64,000 nt of DNA from contig JAEWLW010000029.1 in assembly GCA_023457355.1 (NCBI GenBank), forward strand, positions 1-64,000, read 5' to 3'. The position numbers and the translations under genes were made by a program. The notes under the pieces are model-generated. The model was not told the DNA's origin. It searched no databases and saw only the letters and a list, made by a program, of their open reading frames with translations. Each line of letters starts with the position of its first letter. Within the stretch, counting starts at the first letter, position 1. Positions 1 through 9,717 of this stretch are shown in pieces. The stretch comes from Bacillota bacterium (GTDB taxonomy: Bacteria; Bacillota; Clostridia; Oscillospirales; Ruminococcaceae).

Positions 1-481
1 CATAGAAAGAATTTAAATCCGAATGTAATATGACGCGCTCCAAATTATCGCCTCCACAATATGAACGTATGTTCTATATTATGAGCGCAAAGAGATTTGA
101 ATTCAATGTAAAAATACTGGCAATAAAATTTCTCTTGATTTCTTTATTTATACTGCTGAAAACAATAGGAATATGTTGGAGAAATATGAAAAATGAGTTA
201 TTATTACAATAAATCAATTTATAATGAAGTTCGTTCAACAGCAGGTTTTAATCTTAGGAAAAGCGAAGTTCGCACGATGGAATATTTTAGCAATTATACG
301 CAATTCGTCTAACGACAGGTTTTACCTAATGGGCAGTTGATGCAAAAGAGCATCATAGCAAATTCGGGGAAGATCATAATAAATCGCCTTAGTAGAAATA
401 CTGCCTATTTAGGGAATGCATATTTCCAATATAACGCGAGGCCGACTAAAGTAGAATTGATCTATCGAAGGAGACGATATT
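1..481. other. AT-rich non-coding leader of the defence island
   Basis: I see no convincing gene in this stretch; the only open frame of about 60 codons has no ribosome binding site. Two degenerate 21-bp direct repeats lie at 230-250 and 304-324, matching at about 17 of 21 positions. Both begin with TTCG, three pyrimidines and AAC, and both contain CAGGTTTTA. A perfect small palindrome, GCGAAGTTCGC, lies between them near 263-273. AAGGAG at 468-473 serves the gene starting at 482. Confidence 0.6.
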
Positions 482-2218
482 ATGAATATTAAACCATATG
501 ATAAAACAATTAGAGATCTTCTTGGCTCTAAAAGACAATTTGTGATTCCTCGCTTTCAAAGAGAATACTCGTGGGAAAAAAAGAATTATCAAGAATTTTT
601 TGAGGATATGGTTGGAAATCTTGTACTTACCGGAGGAAAAGTCTCTTCCAGTCAATATTTTCTTGGTACTATGCTTTTTATCGGCAATTTTACGGAAGGT
701 ACAGATCAAGAAATACAAGTTGTCGATGGGCAGCAAAGATTAACGACTATTACGATTCTATTCTCTGCATTGTCGGATCGCTTTCTTACATTAGGAGAGC
801 CCACCTTAAGTAAACAAATTTTTACTTACATAATGACAGAAGATGATGACGGAAATGAAGTGCGTATTTTAAAGAGTAAAACCAATTACCCTTTTTTTGC
901 CTACTTTATTCAAGATAAAGAAAAGAAAACAAAGCAAGAAGCCAATAGTGATGAAGAGAGTTGTATCAAAGAAGCATATGATTATTTTATGTCTCAACTA
1001 AAAAGTGATAGACTGAAAACCCTCCTAAAACTTAAACACGGAAGTGTAGAGATTGATTTTTTATCTGAAGTTGATATTTTAAAGGCCATACGTGACCAAG
1101 TACTCAATTCAACTTTTGTTTCAATTTCTACCACAGATAAGGAACAAGCAAATAAAATTTTCGAGATTCTTAATGCCAAAGGAAAGCGTCTTGCAGATAT
1201 TGATTTAATTAAGAATAAGATATTTGAAGTATTAAAAAAACAGGAACCCGCAGATTTTGCTGAAGAGAGTTGGAAGCAGATTAAGTCAACATTAAATGGT
1301 GGAAAAGAAACAGTAGGTATTGCAACATTTTATCGGCATTTTTGGATTTCAAAATATAAGAAAACATATTCAAACAAATTATACGATGAATTTAATTCTA
1401 CCATTTCTAAAACAGAAACTTCATATAGACAATTTTTAAATGATATGTTACTTAACGGGAAAATTTACATGAAAATTGTGAACCCAAGAAGAGGTGATTA
1501 TGAAAATCGCAAGGAATACTATTGGCTTGTTCAAAGCCTAAATGCTTTAAATAATTATTTTAATGTTGTACAGATTAGGATCGCTTTACTGGCTTTATTT
1601 GATCTTAAAGACAGAGAAATTATAGATCTAAAAACACTCAAAACAGCTATAGTATATTTGGAAAATTTTCATTTTGCTTATAATGCAATTATTAGTGGTA
1701 GAGCTAATAGACTAGAAAAAATCTACTCCACTTTTGCCATTGCCCTTCGAAAGGCCACCAACAAGGTAGATGCGAAGGAAATTATCAACGACAGGCTATT
1801 TGATCCCCTTGAGAAACTATTTCCATCTTTCGAAGACTTTTGTAGAAAATTTATAACTTTGACTTATTCAAAAACAGAGAATCCATCAAATGTAAAAACA
1901 AAATATGCAATAAATAAGTTAAATTGCTATTATTCACACAAAGAAATTTTTGAAGATGACGGTAGTATTGAGCATTTGGTCCCAGAGGCCGAAGGTGAGC
2001 ATGCTTTTGGAATTGGAAATCTTATTCTTTTAGAGCAAAAGATTAACTCTGACGCAGGGGCATTAGAGTATATAAAAAAGCAAACATTCTATGCCCAATC
2101 GAACTATACATGGATAAAACAATTTTGCCGAGATCACCCGACTTGGGATGAGACCATGCTAAGTGAACGTGCAGTAGAAATGGCAAAACTCTATTATGAA
2201 AAAATAATGGGAAGATAA
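482..2218 (+). CDS. DUF262/DUF1524 (GmrSD-like) protein
   Basis: 578 residues. The N-terminal DUF262 domain has the family hallmarks IPRFQREYSW (residues about 22-31) and VVDGQQRLTT (about 80-89), a ParB-like NTPase/nuclease fold. The C-terminal DUF1524 part has IEHLVPEAEG near residue 495 followed by GIGNLILLEQ, the His-Asn arrangement of the HNH-like nuclease in GmrD. GmrSD-family proteins are type IV enzymes that cut modified phage DNA with nucleotide dependence; that role here is inferred from family. AAGGAG at 468-473 gives 8-nt spacing to this ATG. The gene is more AT-rich than its downstream neighbours and is separated from them by 178 bp, so it is probably an independently acquired unit. 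A second member of the family lies at 12825-14642. Confidence 0.85.
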   Translation: MNIKPYDKTIRDLLGSKRQFVIPRFQREYSWEKKNYQEFFEDMVGNLVLTGGKVSSSQYFLGTMLFIGNFTEGTDQEIQVVDGQQRLTTITILFSALSDRFLTLGEPTLSKQIFTYIMTEDDDGNEVRILKSKTNYPFFAYFIQDKEKKTKQEANSDEESCIKEAYDYFMSQLKSDRLKTLLKLKHGSVEIDFLSEVDILKAIRDQVLNSTFVSISTTDKEQANKIFEILNAKGKRLADIDLIKNKIFEVLKKQEPADFAEESWKQIKSTLNGGKETVGIATFYRHFWISKYKKTYSNKLYDEFNSTISKTETSYRQFLNDMLLNGKIYMKIVNPRRGDYENRKEYYWLVQSLNALNNYFNVVQIRIALLALFDLKDREIIDLKTLKTAIVYLENFHFAYNAIISGRANRLEKIYSTFAIALRKATNKVDAKEIINDRLFDPLEKLFPSFEDFCRKFITLTYSKTENPSNVKTKYAINKLNCYYSHKEIFEDDGSIEHLVPEAEGEHAFGIGNLILLEQKINSDAGALEYIKKQTFYAQSNYTWIKQFCRDHPTWDETMLSERAVEMAKLYYEKIMGR

Positions 2219-2396
2219 ATTTATAAATAGCAAAGCTGGTTTAACCGGGGGAGCCCATAATATTTTCATAAGGGACAAGCCAGAGAATCTCTTCTGGGCT
2301 TAACATAAAAATGGGCATTGTAATTATAAAGAGAGCTTGAGGTTGCAGACTCCGAGTATATTATAAAATTAGGCTTGATCTTACGGGGATATTTAT
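2219..2396. promoter_or_regulatory. intergenic region with candidate promoter of the main defence operon
   Basis: No gene fits here. TTGAGG at 2337-2342 followed by an AT-rich segment containing TATTAT/TTATAA (2359-2366) at 16-18 bp spacing is a plausible sigma-70-type promoter for the operon starting at 2397. A loose inverted repeat lies at 2272-2298 (GCCAGAGA / TCTTCTGGGC) and could end the upstream transcript. Confidence is low because no single spacing is ideal. Confidence 0.35.
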
Positions 2397-5300
2397 ATGG
2401 AATTATTCAATAATACAACAAAGGTTGTTCGGGACGATTTAGAAAAGATAATAACTCCTGGTAGTAAAGTTTCTATTGCCGCAGCATGTTTTTCAATTTA
2501 CGCTTTTCAGCATCTAAAAGATCAACTACAATCAATCAGCGAACTACAATTTATTTTTACATCTCCTACATTTATTGCTGAAAAAACGCCTAAAGAAAAG
2601 CGGGAGTTTTATATTCCGCGGTTAAATCGAGAAAAAAGTATCTATGGCACCGAATTCGAAGTAAAGTTGCGCAATGAGTTATCTCAGAAGGCTATTGCAA
2701 AAGAATGTGCCGCCTGGATACAAAAGAAAGTAAAATTTCAGTCTAATATCACGCGAAATGGCATGAATAATTTTCTTTGCGTCGAAAATCAAGATGATTG
2801 TTATACTTACATGCCGTTAAATAGTTTTACTACGGTTGATTTGGGTTGTGAGCGTAGCAACAATATCAGCAATATGGTGACAAGAATGGAATCCCCGTCC
2901 AGCTTGTCTTTTTTAGAGTTGTTTAAAAATGTCTGGAACGATGCGACTAAGATGCAGGACGTCACTGAAGATGTAATAGAATTCATATCTGCAGTATATC
3001 AGGAAAACTCTGCCGAGCTCATATACTTTATGACGCTGTATAACATTTTTAGCGAATTTCTCGAAGATATTTCTGAAGATGTTTTACCGAATGAGGCCAC
3101 CGGTTTCAAAGACAGCATTATTTGGAATAAGCTATATAACTTTCAGAAAGACGCCGCGCTTAGCATTATTAATAAATTAGAACAATACAACGGATGTATT
3201 CTGGCCGATAGTGTCGGCTTGGGTAAAACCTTTACTGCCCTAGCCGTAATAAAATATTATGAGGGAAGAAATAAAAATGCACTTGTTCTTTGCCCCAAAA
3301 AGTTAAAAGACAATTGGATAACCTATCGCGGGAACCTTATAAACAATCCTCTTTCAAAGGATCGACTACGGTATGATATTTTATATCATACCGATCTTTC
3401 GCGTGAGCGTGGGGATACAATTATGGGCTTGCCGATAGATCGCATCAACTGGGGTAATTACGACCTGGTTGTAATTGATGAAAGCCATAATTTTAGAAAT
3501 GGCGGCGAACTAAGCGGCGAAGATAACGAAAAAGAAAACCGTTATCTACGATTACTTAACAAGGTTATTCGAGCTGGCGTTCAAACGAAGGTTCTTATGC
3601 TTTCTGCAACACCGGTCAATAATCGATTTTATGATTTGCGCAATCAGCTTGCGCTGGCCTACGAAGGCCAGGCAGAGCGTATTAATAGCAAATTAAATAT
3701 AAAAGCAGACATAGATGCGATTTTTCGCAATGCGCAAAAGGTCTTCAATGCTTGGAGCAAGCGACCATCGGAAATTCGTACAACATCAGCATTGCTATCC
3801 GAATTGGATTTTGACTTCTTTGAAGTATTAGATAGCGTAACCATTGCCCGTTCTCGCAAACATATTCAGCGATATTATGACACCACAGAGATCGGAAATT
3901 TCCCTACCCGAAACAAACCTGTTTCTCTTCGCCCGAAGCTAACGGACAAACCCAATGCAATAAATTACCGCGAGGTGTATGCGCAAATTGCCTCGTTGAA
4001 TCTTTCGATATATACTCCTTCAACCTACATACTTCCCAGCAAGGTTGACAAGTATATTGATCCAGATTGCAAACATTCCAGAACCATCTCTCAATCTGGG
4101 CGTGAACTCGGCATCCGTCGCTTGATGAGCATTAACCTGCTAAAACGTATGGAAAGCTCGGTACATTCCTTTAAGCTGACCATCAAACGCATTTTTAGCT
4201 TGTACTATGACACCTTAGAACAAATTGCTGCTTTTCAGCCCGGCATGTGTATTGATGTACAGGATGTGGCTGAGGCTCCTGATCTTGATTTTGACGATCA
4301 AAATATTGATTCTTATTCGGTTGGTAAGAAGTTTAAAATTGATCTGCGTGACATGGATTATCTCTCGTGGCAGCGCGATTTAAAAGCCGATCTTGATGTG
4401 TTGGAGAGGCTGCTCTGCTTGGTGGATGACATTACGCCGGAATACGATTTTAAGTTGGGTCAATTAATGCAGGCGGTCTCAGAAAAGATTGAAAAACCGA
4501 TTAATCCGGGTAACAAGAAGATTATAATCTTTACAGCGTTTTCGGATACTGCGGAATATCTTTATGATAACGTTAGTGCCTTTGTCAAAGATAAATATAG
4601 CCTTAACACCGCTTTGATAACCGGCACAGTGGACGGCAGAACAACAATTCCGCGTTTTCCACCGAATCTAAATGATATTCTCACCTGCTTTTCTCCCGTT
4701 TCAAAAGAAAAAACACTCATTATGCCCAATGACCGTAATGAGATTGACATTCTTATTGCGACCGACTGCATTTCCGAAGGTCAAAACCTGCAGGATTGTG
4801 ATTATCTAGTTAACTACGATATTCACTGGAACCCAGTACGGATAATCCAGCGCTTTGGACGAATAGACCGAATTGGCAGCAAGAATAAGGTTATTCAGCT
4901 GGTGAACTTTTGGCCGGATTTAACGCTAGACGACTACATCAACCTTAAAGAACGCGTGGAAGCGCGCATGCGCATTTCTGTCATGACGTCCACAGGTGAT
5001 GACGATTACATCAACCCAGATGAAAAGGGCGATTTGCAATACCGCCGTGAGCAATTGGAGAAGCTGCAATCTGAAGTGGTCGATTTAGAAGAAATGAATT
5101 CCGGAATTTCCATTCTGGACTTAGGCCTTAACGAATTTCGTATGGATTTACTTGCTTACATAAAAGAGCATCCCGGACTTGACCGCATGCCCGCTGGCAT
5201 TCATGCTGTTGTTCGGGGTGAAAAACCTGGCGTTATCTTTGTCCTCAAAAATATCAATTCTAAAATAAACATTGCAAACCAGAACCGCCTGCATCCATTT

Positions 5301-5627
5301 TATATGGTGTTTATCGGTGAGGATGGTGAGGTTCTCTGCAACCATTTGCAACCAAAGGATACGCTAGATGCTATGCGTCTCCTTTCCCGTGGGAAGACCC
5401 AGCCCGATTTGTCCACCTGCCATGCGTTCAATGCTAAAACCCGCGATGGGCGTGATATGCGCACCATATCAAAGCTACTGGAACAGGCCATCGCTTCAAT
5501 TATCAGCGTCAAGGAAGAAAGCGACATCGACAGCTTTTTTGGTAGCGGGCAAACAACCTTTTTAACCGGAAGTGCAAACGGACTAGACGATTTTGAATTG
5601 ATTTGCTTTATGGTGGTGATTGCATGA
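2397..5627 (+). CDS. SNF2-type helicase with phospholipase-D-like N-terminus
   Basis: 1076 residues. The N-terminal about 180 residues resemble PLD-like helicase-associated domains. The motor has ADSVGLGKT (Walker A, about residue 270), VVIDESHNFRN (DExH, about 360), LSATPVNNR (motif III), IIIFTAFSD (motif IV region), ATDCISEGQNL (motif V) and QRFGRIDRIG (motif VI, about 818), so all helicase motifs are present. Related helicases sit beside type III-like modification systems and in DISARM/BREX-type loci; DNA translocation during phage restriction is the inferred role. GGGG precedes the ATG by about 8 nt. The stop codon overlaps the next start (ATGA, 5624-5627), indicating translational coupling. 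The exact system name is not certain. Confidence 0.85.
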   Translation: MELFNNTTKVVRDDLEKIITPGSKVSIAAACFSIYAFQHLKDQLQSISELQFIFTSPTFIAEKTPKEKREFYIPRLNREKSIYGTEFEVKLRNELSQKAIAKECAAWIQKKVKFQSNITRNGMNNFLCVENQDDCYTYMPLNSFTTVDLGCERSNNISNMVTRMESPSSLSFLELFKNVWNDATKMQDVTEDVIEFISAVYQENSAELIYFMTLYNIFSEFLEDISEDVLPNEATGFKDSIIWNKLYNFQKDAALSIINKLEQYNGCILADSVGLGKTFTALAVIKYYEGRNKNALVLCPKKLKDNWITYRGNLINNPLSKDRLRYDILYHTDLSRERGDTIMGLPIDRINWGNYDLVVIDESHNFRNGGELSGEDNEKENRYLRLLNKVIRAGVQTKVLMLSATPVNNRFYDLRNQLALAYEGQAERINSKLNIKADIDAIFRNAQKVFNAWSKRPSEIRTTSALLSELDFDFFEVLDSVTIARSRKHIQRYYDTTEIGNFPTRNKPVSLRPKLTDKPNAINYREVYAQIASLNLSIYTPSTYILPSKVDKYIDPDCKHSRTISQSGRELGIRRLMSINLLKRMESSVHSFKLTIKRIFSLYYDTLEQIAAFQPGMCIDVQDVAEAPDLDFDDQNIDSYSVGKKFKIDLRDMDYLSWQRDLKADLDVLERLLCLVDDITPEYDFKLGQLMQAVSEKIEKPINPGNKKIIIFTAFSDTAEYLYDNVSAFVKDKYSLNTALITGTVDGRTTIPRFPPNLNDILTCFSPVSKEKTLIMPNDRNEIDILIATDCISEGQNLQDCDYLVNYDIHWNPVRIIQRFGRIDRIGSKNKVIQLVNFWPDLTLDDYINLKERVEARMRISVMTSTGDDDYINPDEKGDLQYRREQLEKLQSEVVDLEEMNSGISILDLGLNEFRMDLLAYIKEHPGLDRMPAGIHAVVRGEKPGVIFVLKNINSKINIANQNRLHPFYMVFIGEDGEVLCNHLQPKDTLDAMRLLSRGKTQPDLSTCHAFNAKTRDGRDMRTISKLLEQAIASIISVKEESDIDSFFGSGQTTFLTGSANGLDDFELICFMVVIA

Positions 5628-6253
5628 TTACTTTTCCCGGGACAACAGCCATTGGGCGCATTCTGCCAAAAGAGGCATTCTATAAGCGTCTGACGCTTAG
5701 CACTGAGCTAAAAGAGAAATTCGTCAGTGACATCAAACGCATAGTATTGCTTAATTCGCTGACCTCGACCACTTTGCGCCTGGAACCCAGCGAAAGTATT
5801 AGGGAAATTCTTGTGATCGCAGTTGAATTAAAGATACAGGCTATCGATACCAGAATTTTAGATAATATTGCGCGGCAAAACCAACATAAGCTAATTTTTT
5901 TGTTGCGTTTTGAGGAGCAAGGGCAGCTCGCTTTATGTTATAATAATAAATTGTACAGTACACAGTGGAAACCGCTGGAAACTTTAGCACTAGTTGCAAA
6001 GGGCTTTACACTTGACACCGTATGGGACAATTTTTTGGAACAGATTATTTTGGCTGGAAAAGAAGACTGCCCGCGCACAGATTTGACCTTAGACCGACGC
6101 ATTCAACGTTATGAAGCCATACAGAAGCTTCAAAAGGAACTTGATAAGGCTGAAAAGCTAGCACGCGCAGAGAAACAGCCGAAAAAACGGTTTGAGCTGT
6201 ATCAGCAAGTACAAGAGCTAGAGAAAAGGCGGGAAAAGCTAATATGCATGTAA
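5624..6253 (+). CDS. DUF4391 domain protein
   Basis: 209 residues from the ATG at 5624, chosen because it overlaps the helicase stop as ATGA and follows GGTGGTGA; an upstream TTG at 5603 is less likely. The sequence fits DUF4391: it opens with phosphate- or tip-like FPGTTAIGRILPKEAFYK, then has a conserved LLNSLTSTTLRLEPS segment, and ends in a charged coiled coil (about residues 165-205). DUF4391 proteins are regularly encoded between a helicase and a type III Mod subunit, and their biochemical role is not known. A structural or adaptor role in the complex is inference only. Confidence 0.8.
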   Translation: MITFPGTTAIGRILPKEAFYKRLTLSTELKEKFVSDIKRIVLLNSLTSTTLRLEPSESIREILVIAVELKIQAIDTRILDNIARQNQHKLIFLLRFEEQGQLALCYNNKLYSTQWKPLETLALVAKGFTLDTVWDNFLEQIILAGKEDCPRTDLTLDRRIQRYEAIQKLQKELDKAEKLARAEKQPKKRFELYQQVQELEKRREKLICM

Positions 6254-6972
6254 AAATGGAACTGAATATCCCACCTCATTTTTTTGATTCTGCAAATGAC
6301 GAGAATAATTTTGAGTCTGTCTCAGAACGAATCGCCAAAGCCTTCCTTATAGAAATATTAAAGGAAGAAGAAATAAAAAAAGGCAACCCAGAAATACATG
6401 AACCTGACTATGTATCAGATTTCAAAGGATACGAAGTAACTTTTGCCATTAAAGCCTCTTTAGTACCACAACTAAAAGGCATTAAGACATTGGATTCGTC
6501 TAGTTATAATATCGAAGACTCCCTTATTAATGATATAACCGCAGCAATAAAACGCAAGGCAGATAAAAACTATTCTTGTACCCCCAGTTTGGTGGTAATT
6601 ACATTAAGCCCGTTGTTATCATGGTATTATCCTTTGTTCATAAAACCAGATCCACTTTCAGAAATTGCGTGGGGTACTATGGTTAAACGGCGAGATGAGT
6701 TTTTTGACAAACTCTATTCAACTTACATTAGTAATCACCGGTTCGAAAATATATTTCTTATTCAACCCACTCATGATGAACATTTTGTTTTATTTGATAT
6801 TAAGAATTTTGGCAGCTTTTCAGATGCAGACTTTATAAAGAAAGTCGGAGTGAAAAGGAAAAAAGCTTTTCCAGTATGCAAAGTGATTAACGTTGAACAT
6901 GGCAATTTCCCGATTATATATGAAACTACAATCGTTATTTACGAGGAGGAATCTCTTAATGGACAAGCTTAA
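6244..6972 (+). CDS. uncharacterised defence-operon protein, possible PD-(D/E)xK-like fold
   Basis: 242 residues, family not recognised. Near residues 50-70 it has EPDYVSDFKGYEVTFA, where an Asp is followed about ten residues later by Glu-x-Thr, reminiscent of a PD-(D/E)xK nuclease core. A later TPSLVVITLSPL looks like a hydrophobic beta strand. This is suggestive only, as the usual catalytic Lys is not obvious. The gene is AT-rich. It overlaps the DUF4391 gene by 10 bp and the Mod gene by 14 bp, so it belongs to the operon. Its N-terminus could also be read from Met5 (6256). Confidence 0.6.
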   Translation: MHVKMELNIPPHFFDSANDENNFESVSERIAKAFLIEILKEEEIKKGNPEIHEPDYVSDFKGYEVTFAIKASLVPQLKGIKTLDSSSYNIEDSLINDITAAIKRKADKNYSCTPSLVVITLSPLLSWYYPLFIKPDPLSEIAWGTMVKRRDEFFDKLYSTYISNHRFENIFLIQPTHDEHFVLFDIKNFGSFSDADFIKKVGVKRKKAFPVCKVINVEHGNFPIIYETTIVIYEEESLNGQA

Positions 6973-8893
6973 AATGCATAGCGCTGATAAGATGAATGAA
7001 CATATAGAGCAAATTGCGGCAATGTTTCCAAACTGCGTAACGGAAGTGATAAAAAACGGCAAGGTTTGCCACGCAATAGATTTTGACGTTCTGCGTCAGG
7101 AGCTTTCTGATGTGGTGGTGGATGGGCCTGCTGAACGATACCAGTTTACATGGCCGGAAAAGCGTAAAAGCATTTTAGCTGCTAATGCGCCAATTACCAA
7201 AACTCTGCGCCCCTGCCGTGAAGAAAGCGTGAATTTTGAAGCCACCGAAAACCTTTATGTTGAGGGCGATAATCTGGACGCCTTAAAGCTGCTGCAAGAA
7301 ACCTACCTAGGTAAGGTCAAGATGATTTACATAGACCCGCCCTACAACACAGGCAACGACTTTGTGTATGATGATGACTTTGCCGAAAACGCCGAAGACT
7401 ACATGGGGCGCAGCGGTGACTATGACGACGAAGGCAATCGCCTTGTTAAAAATACCGACACCAACGGGCGCTTTCACACAGACTGGCTAAATATGATTTA
7501 CCCCCGCATAAAGCTAGCAAAAGATTTGCTAACCGATGATGGGGTTATTTTTATTAGTATTGATGAAAATGAAATAAACAACTTACGCAAGTGCTGTGAC
7601 GAAATTTTTGGCTCCATGCATTTTATTGCACAAATAACTTTATTATGTAATCCAAAAGGGCGGTCACAAGATAAGTACATTGCAAATTGCCATGAATATG
7701 TTCTGATCTATTCAAAATGCGATCTTGCGGCAGGAAGTGTTTCAGTGTCAAAAACAAAAGAAGAAATAGAGAAAGATTACCAATTGAGAGATATAAATGG
7801 GCACGTATACAGAGAATTAGAGTTGAGAAATACTCATCGAGATTTTGGAAAGTTTAATCGTCCGAAATTGTGGTACCCGATTTATGTTTTATGCAATGGC
7901 TCTGTATCACTATCTGCGAGTAAAGATAGTATTGAAGTATATCCTATCTGGGATGATGGCTTCGAAGGCTGTTGGACTTGGGGCGCTGATAAAGCGAGAA
8001 AAGAAATAAATATGTTGGTCGGAAAACATGTGTCGGGTAAATGGAAGATTTACCGGAAGGCATATGCGTTTGAGAACAGTCAGGCTCCATTAAAACAAGT
8101 TAAATCTATCTGGAATGAAAATTTGTTTTATACTGAAAGAGGCCAAAACGCAATCAGCAATTTGTTTGGAACTAAAGAAAAACTTTTTCAGGCACCCAAG
8201 GCTATTGCTATGATTAAACAATGTATTCAGATGTCACAAAGCAAAAGCGCCATTGTCCTCGATTTTTTCTCTGGTTCTGCCACCACTGCCCACGCTGTTA
8301 TGCAGCTCAATGCCGAAGACGGCGGTAATCGCAAGTTTATTATGGTGCAATTGCCTGAAGAAACAGACGAAAAAAGCGAAGCTTATAAGGCGGGCTATAA
8401 AAACATCTGCGAAATTGGCAAAGAACGCATTCGCCGTGCAGGCAAAAAAATCAAGGGCGAGGCGGGAGAAGCTGCAAAGAATCTAGATATTGGTTTCCGC
8501 GTGTTAAAAGTTGATTCCACTAACATGAAGGACGTGTATTACAACCCAGCTGAAATTCAGCAATCCACCCTATTCACTTTGGCAGATAATATTAAGCCCG
8601 ACCGCACACCAGAGGATTTGCTGTTCCAGATCATGCTGGATTTGGGTGTGCTACTTTCAAGCAAAATAGAACAGGTAACAATCGGCGGCAAAACGGTCTA
8701 TAACGTTGCCGACGGTTATTTGCTTGCTTGTTTTGATGAAGCTGTTACCGATGAAGTGGTTACTGCCATTGCCAAACGCAAGCCCTATTATTTTGTCATG
8801 CGCGACAGTTCTCTTGCTGGTGACAGTGTAGCCACTAACTTTGAACAGATTTTTGCTACCTACAGCCCCACAACCATAAGGAAGGTGCTGTAG
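6959..8893 (+). CDS. mod: type III DNA methyltransferase (Mod), N6-adenine type
   Basis: 644 residues. I chose the ATG at 6959 because GAGGAGGA (6942-6949) lies just upstream; longer frames lack a binding site. The catalytic motif IV IDPPYNTGND is at about residue 126 and motif I (DFFSGSATTAHA) at about 435, the order of beta-class N6-adenine methyltransferases. The segment between them is the target-recognition region. The enzyme would methylate one strand of an asymmetric site and supply specificity to the Res subunit at 9714. The central part, about 7620-8240, is visibly more AT-rich than the flanks, suggesting a swapped specificity domain. The C-terminal domain resembles that of other Mod proteins. 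Confidence 0.92.
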   Translation: MDKLKMHSADKMNEHIEQIAAMFPNCVTEVIKNGKVCHAIDFDVLRQELSDVVVDGPAERYQFTWPEKRKSILAANAPITKTLRPCREESVNFEATENLYVEGDNLDALKLLQETYLGKVKMIYIDPPYNTGNDFVYDDDFAENAEDYMGRSGDYDDEGNRLVKNTDTNGRFHTDWLNMIYPRIKLAKDLLTDDGVIFISIDENEINNLRKCCDEIFGSMHFIAQITLLCNPKGRSQDKYIANCHEYVLIYSKCDLAAGSVSVSKTKEEIEKDYQLRDINGHVYRELELRNTHRDFGKFNRPKLWYPIYVLCNGSVSLSASKDSIEVYPIWDDGFEGCWTWGADKARKEINMLVGKHVSGKWKIYRKAYAFENSQAPLKQVKSIWNENLFYTERGQNAISNLFGTKEKLFQAPKAIAMIKQCIQMSQSKSAIVLDFFSGSATTAHAVMQLNAEDGGNRKFIMVQLPEETDEKSEAYKAGYKNICEIGKERIRRAGKKIKGEAGEAAKNLDIGFRVLKVDSTNMKDVYYNPAEIQQSTLFTLADNIKPDRTPEDLLFQIMLDLGVLLSSKIEQVTIGGKTVYNVADGYLLACFDEAVTDEVVTAIAKRKPYYFVMRDSSLAGDSVATNFEQIFATYSPTTIRKVL

Positions 8894-8895
8894 GT

Positions 8896-9717
8896 ATGGC
8901 GAAGCTTACACAAATTGAAAAAGGAATTTTCATGAAGCTGTTTAATCGCGGAGGGTATGTACTGGACTTTTCCACTAATGACTTTGATGTATTTACCATG
9001 GAAAGTGTTGGAGTGCCTCTGTGTGCAACATATAAATTATCAAAAGGAAAATCTTTGATGGCATATATAAATGAGGCTTCGGAAGATGATATAATCAAAC
9101 TTTTTAAGCAACTGCTTGACTACTATGAAACACATTATCAACATGAATATTTAAAAGAAGATGATGATTTCAGATATGATGGGGAGTATAGCCGCACATA
9201 TCGTAAGTGCCAAGAGATTATCGGTCGAGTGTGCTTTTGCGCTATTCCTTTAGCGCCAACCGCAACAACTCTTAAAGAAAAGTTCTCAAGCGAATATCTT
9301 TCTGCCCAAATTGATTTAATGCTCGGTATGCAGGCCTCAAATCCAACGGAAGCCATTGGAAAAGCTAAAGAGCTAGTAGAAAGTTGCTGTAAGACAATCC
9401 TTGATGAAAACAAAATCACTTGGGATAAAAGCTGGGATGTCGGTCAACTAACAGGTGAAACACTTAAACTTTTAAAGTTAATGCCAAAGGATTTACCAGA
9501 TACAGCACCTGCAGCGACTGAAATGAAAGCAATCTTAGGTAATCTGCGTGCCATCGCTACAAACCTTGCAGCCTTACGTAATCCATATGGCAGCGGTCAT
9601 GGCAAGAGTGCCTCCTACAAAGGGCTTGAAGAGCGTCATGCAAAATTGGCTGTTGGCAGTAGCATAACGCTTGTCAGTTTTCTTTGGGATACCCACGAAA
9701 GGAGGCTGACGCTGTGA
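8896..9717 (+). CDS. abortive-infection C-terminal (Abi_C) domain protein
   Basis: 273 residues. The C-terminal half carries the Abi_C signature: AKELVESCCKTILDE (about 155-170), MKAILGNLRAIATNLAALRN, then NPYGSGHG (about 235-243). The N-terminal half is an uncharacterised alpha/beta region that often precedes Abi_C. Abi_C proteins are linked to phage-induced growth arrest and may be HEPN-like RNases; which applies here is not shown. The start lies 2 nt after the mod stop, and the stop overlaps the res start (GTGA, 9714-9717). Being lodged between mod and res suggests that it acts with the restriction system, perhaps as a backup. Confidence 0.82.
   Translation: MAKLTQIEKGIFMKLFNRGGYVLDFSTNDFDVFTMESVGVPLCATYKLSKGKSLMAYINEASEDDIIKLFKQLLDYYETHYQHEYLKEDDDFRYDGEYSRTYRKCQEIIGRVCFCAIPLAPTATTLKEKFSSEYLSAQIDLMLGMQASNPTEAIGKAKELVESCCKTILDENKITWDKSWDVGQLTGETLKLLKLMPKDLPDTAPAATEMKAILGNLRAIATNLAALRNPYGSGHGKSASYKGLEERHAKLAVGSSITLVSFLWDTHERRLTL

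Noticed and set aside
30..212. 60-codon open frame near the left end
   Set aside because: No ribosome binding site and no resemblance to a known family. It is probably chance in AT-rich DNA.
2298..2307. GCTTAACATA after the first DUF262 gene as a third cassette boundary
   Set aside because: Only the 10-mer matches and the flanking bases diverge, so I did not count it with the pair at 15859 and 16647.
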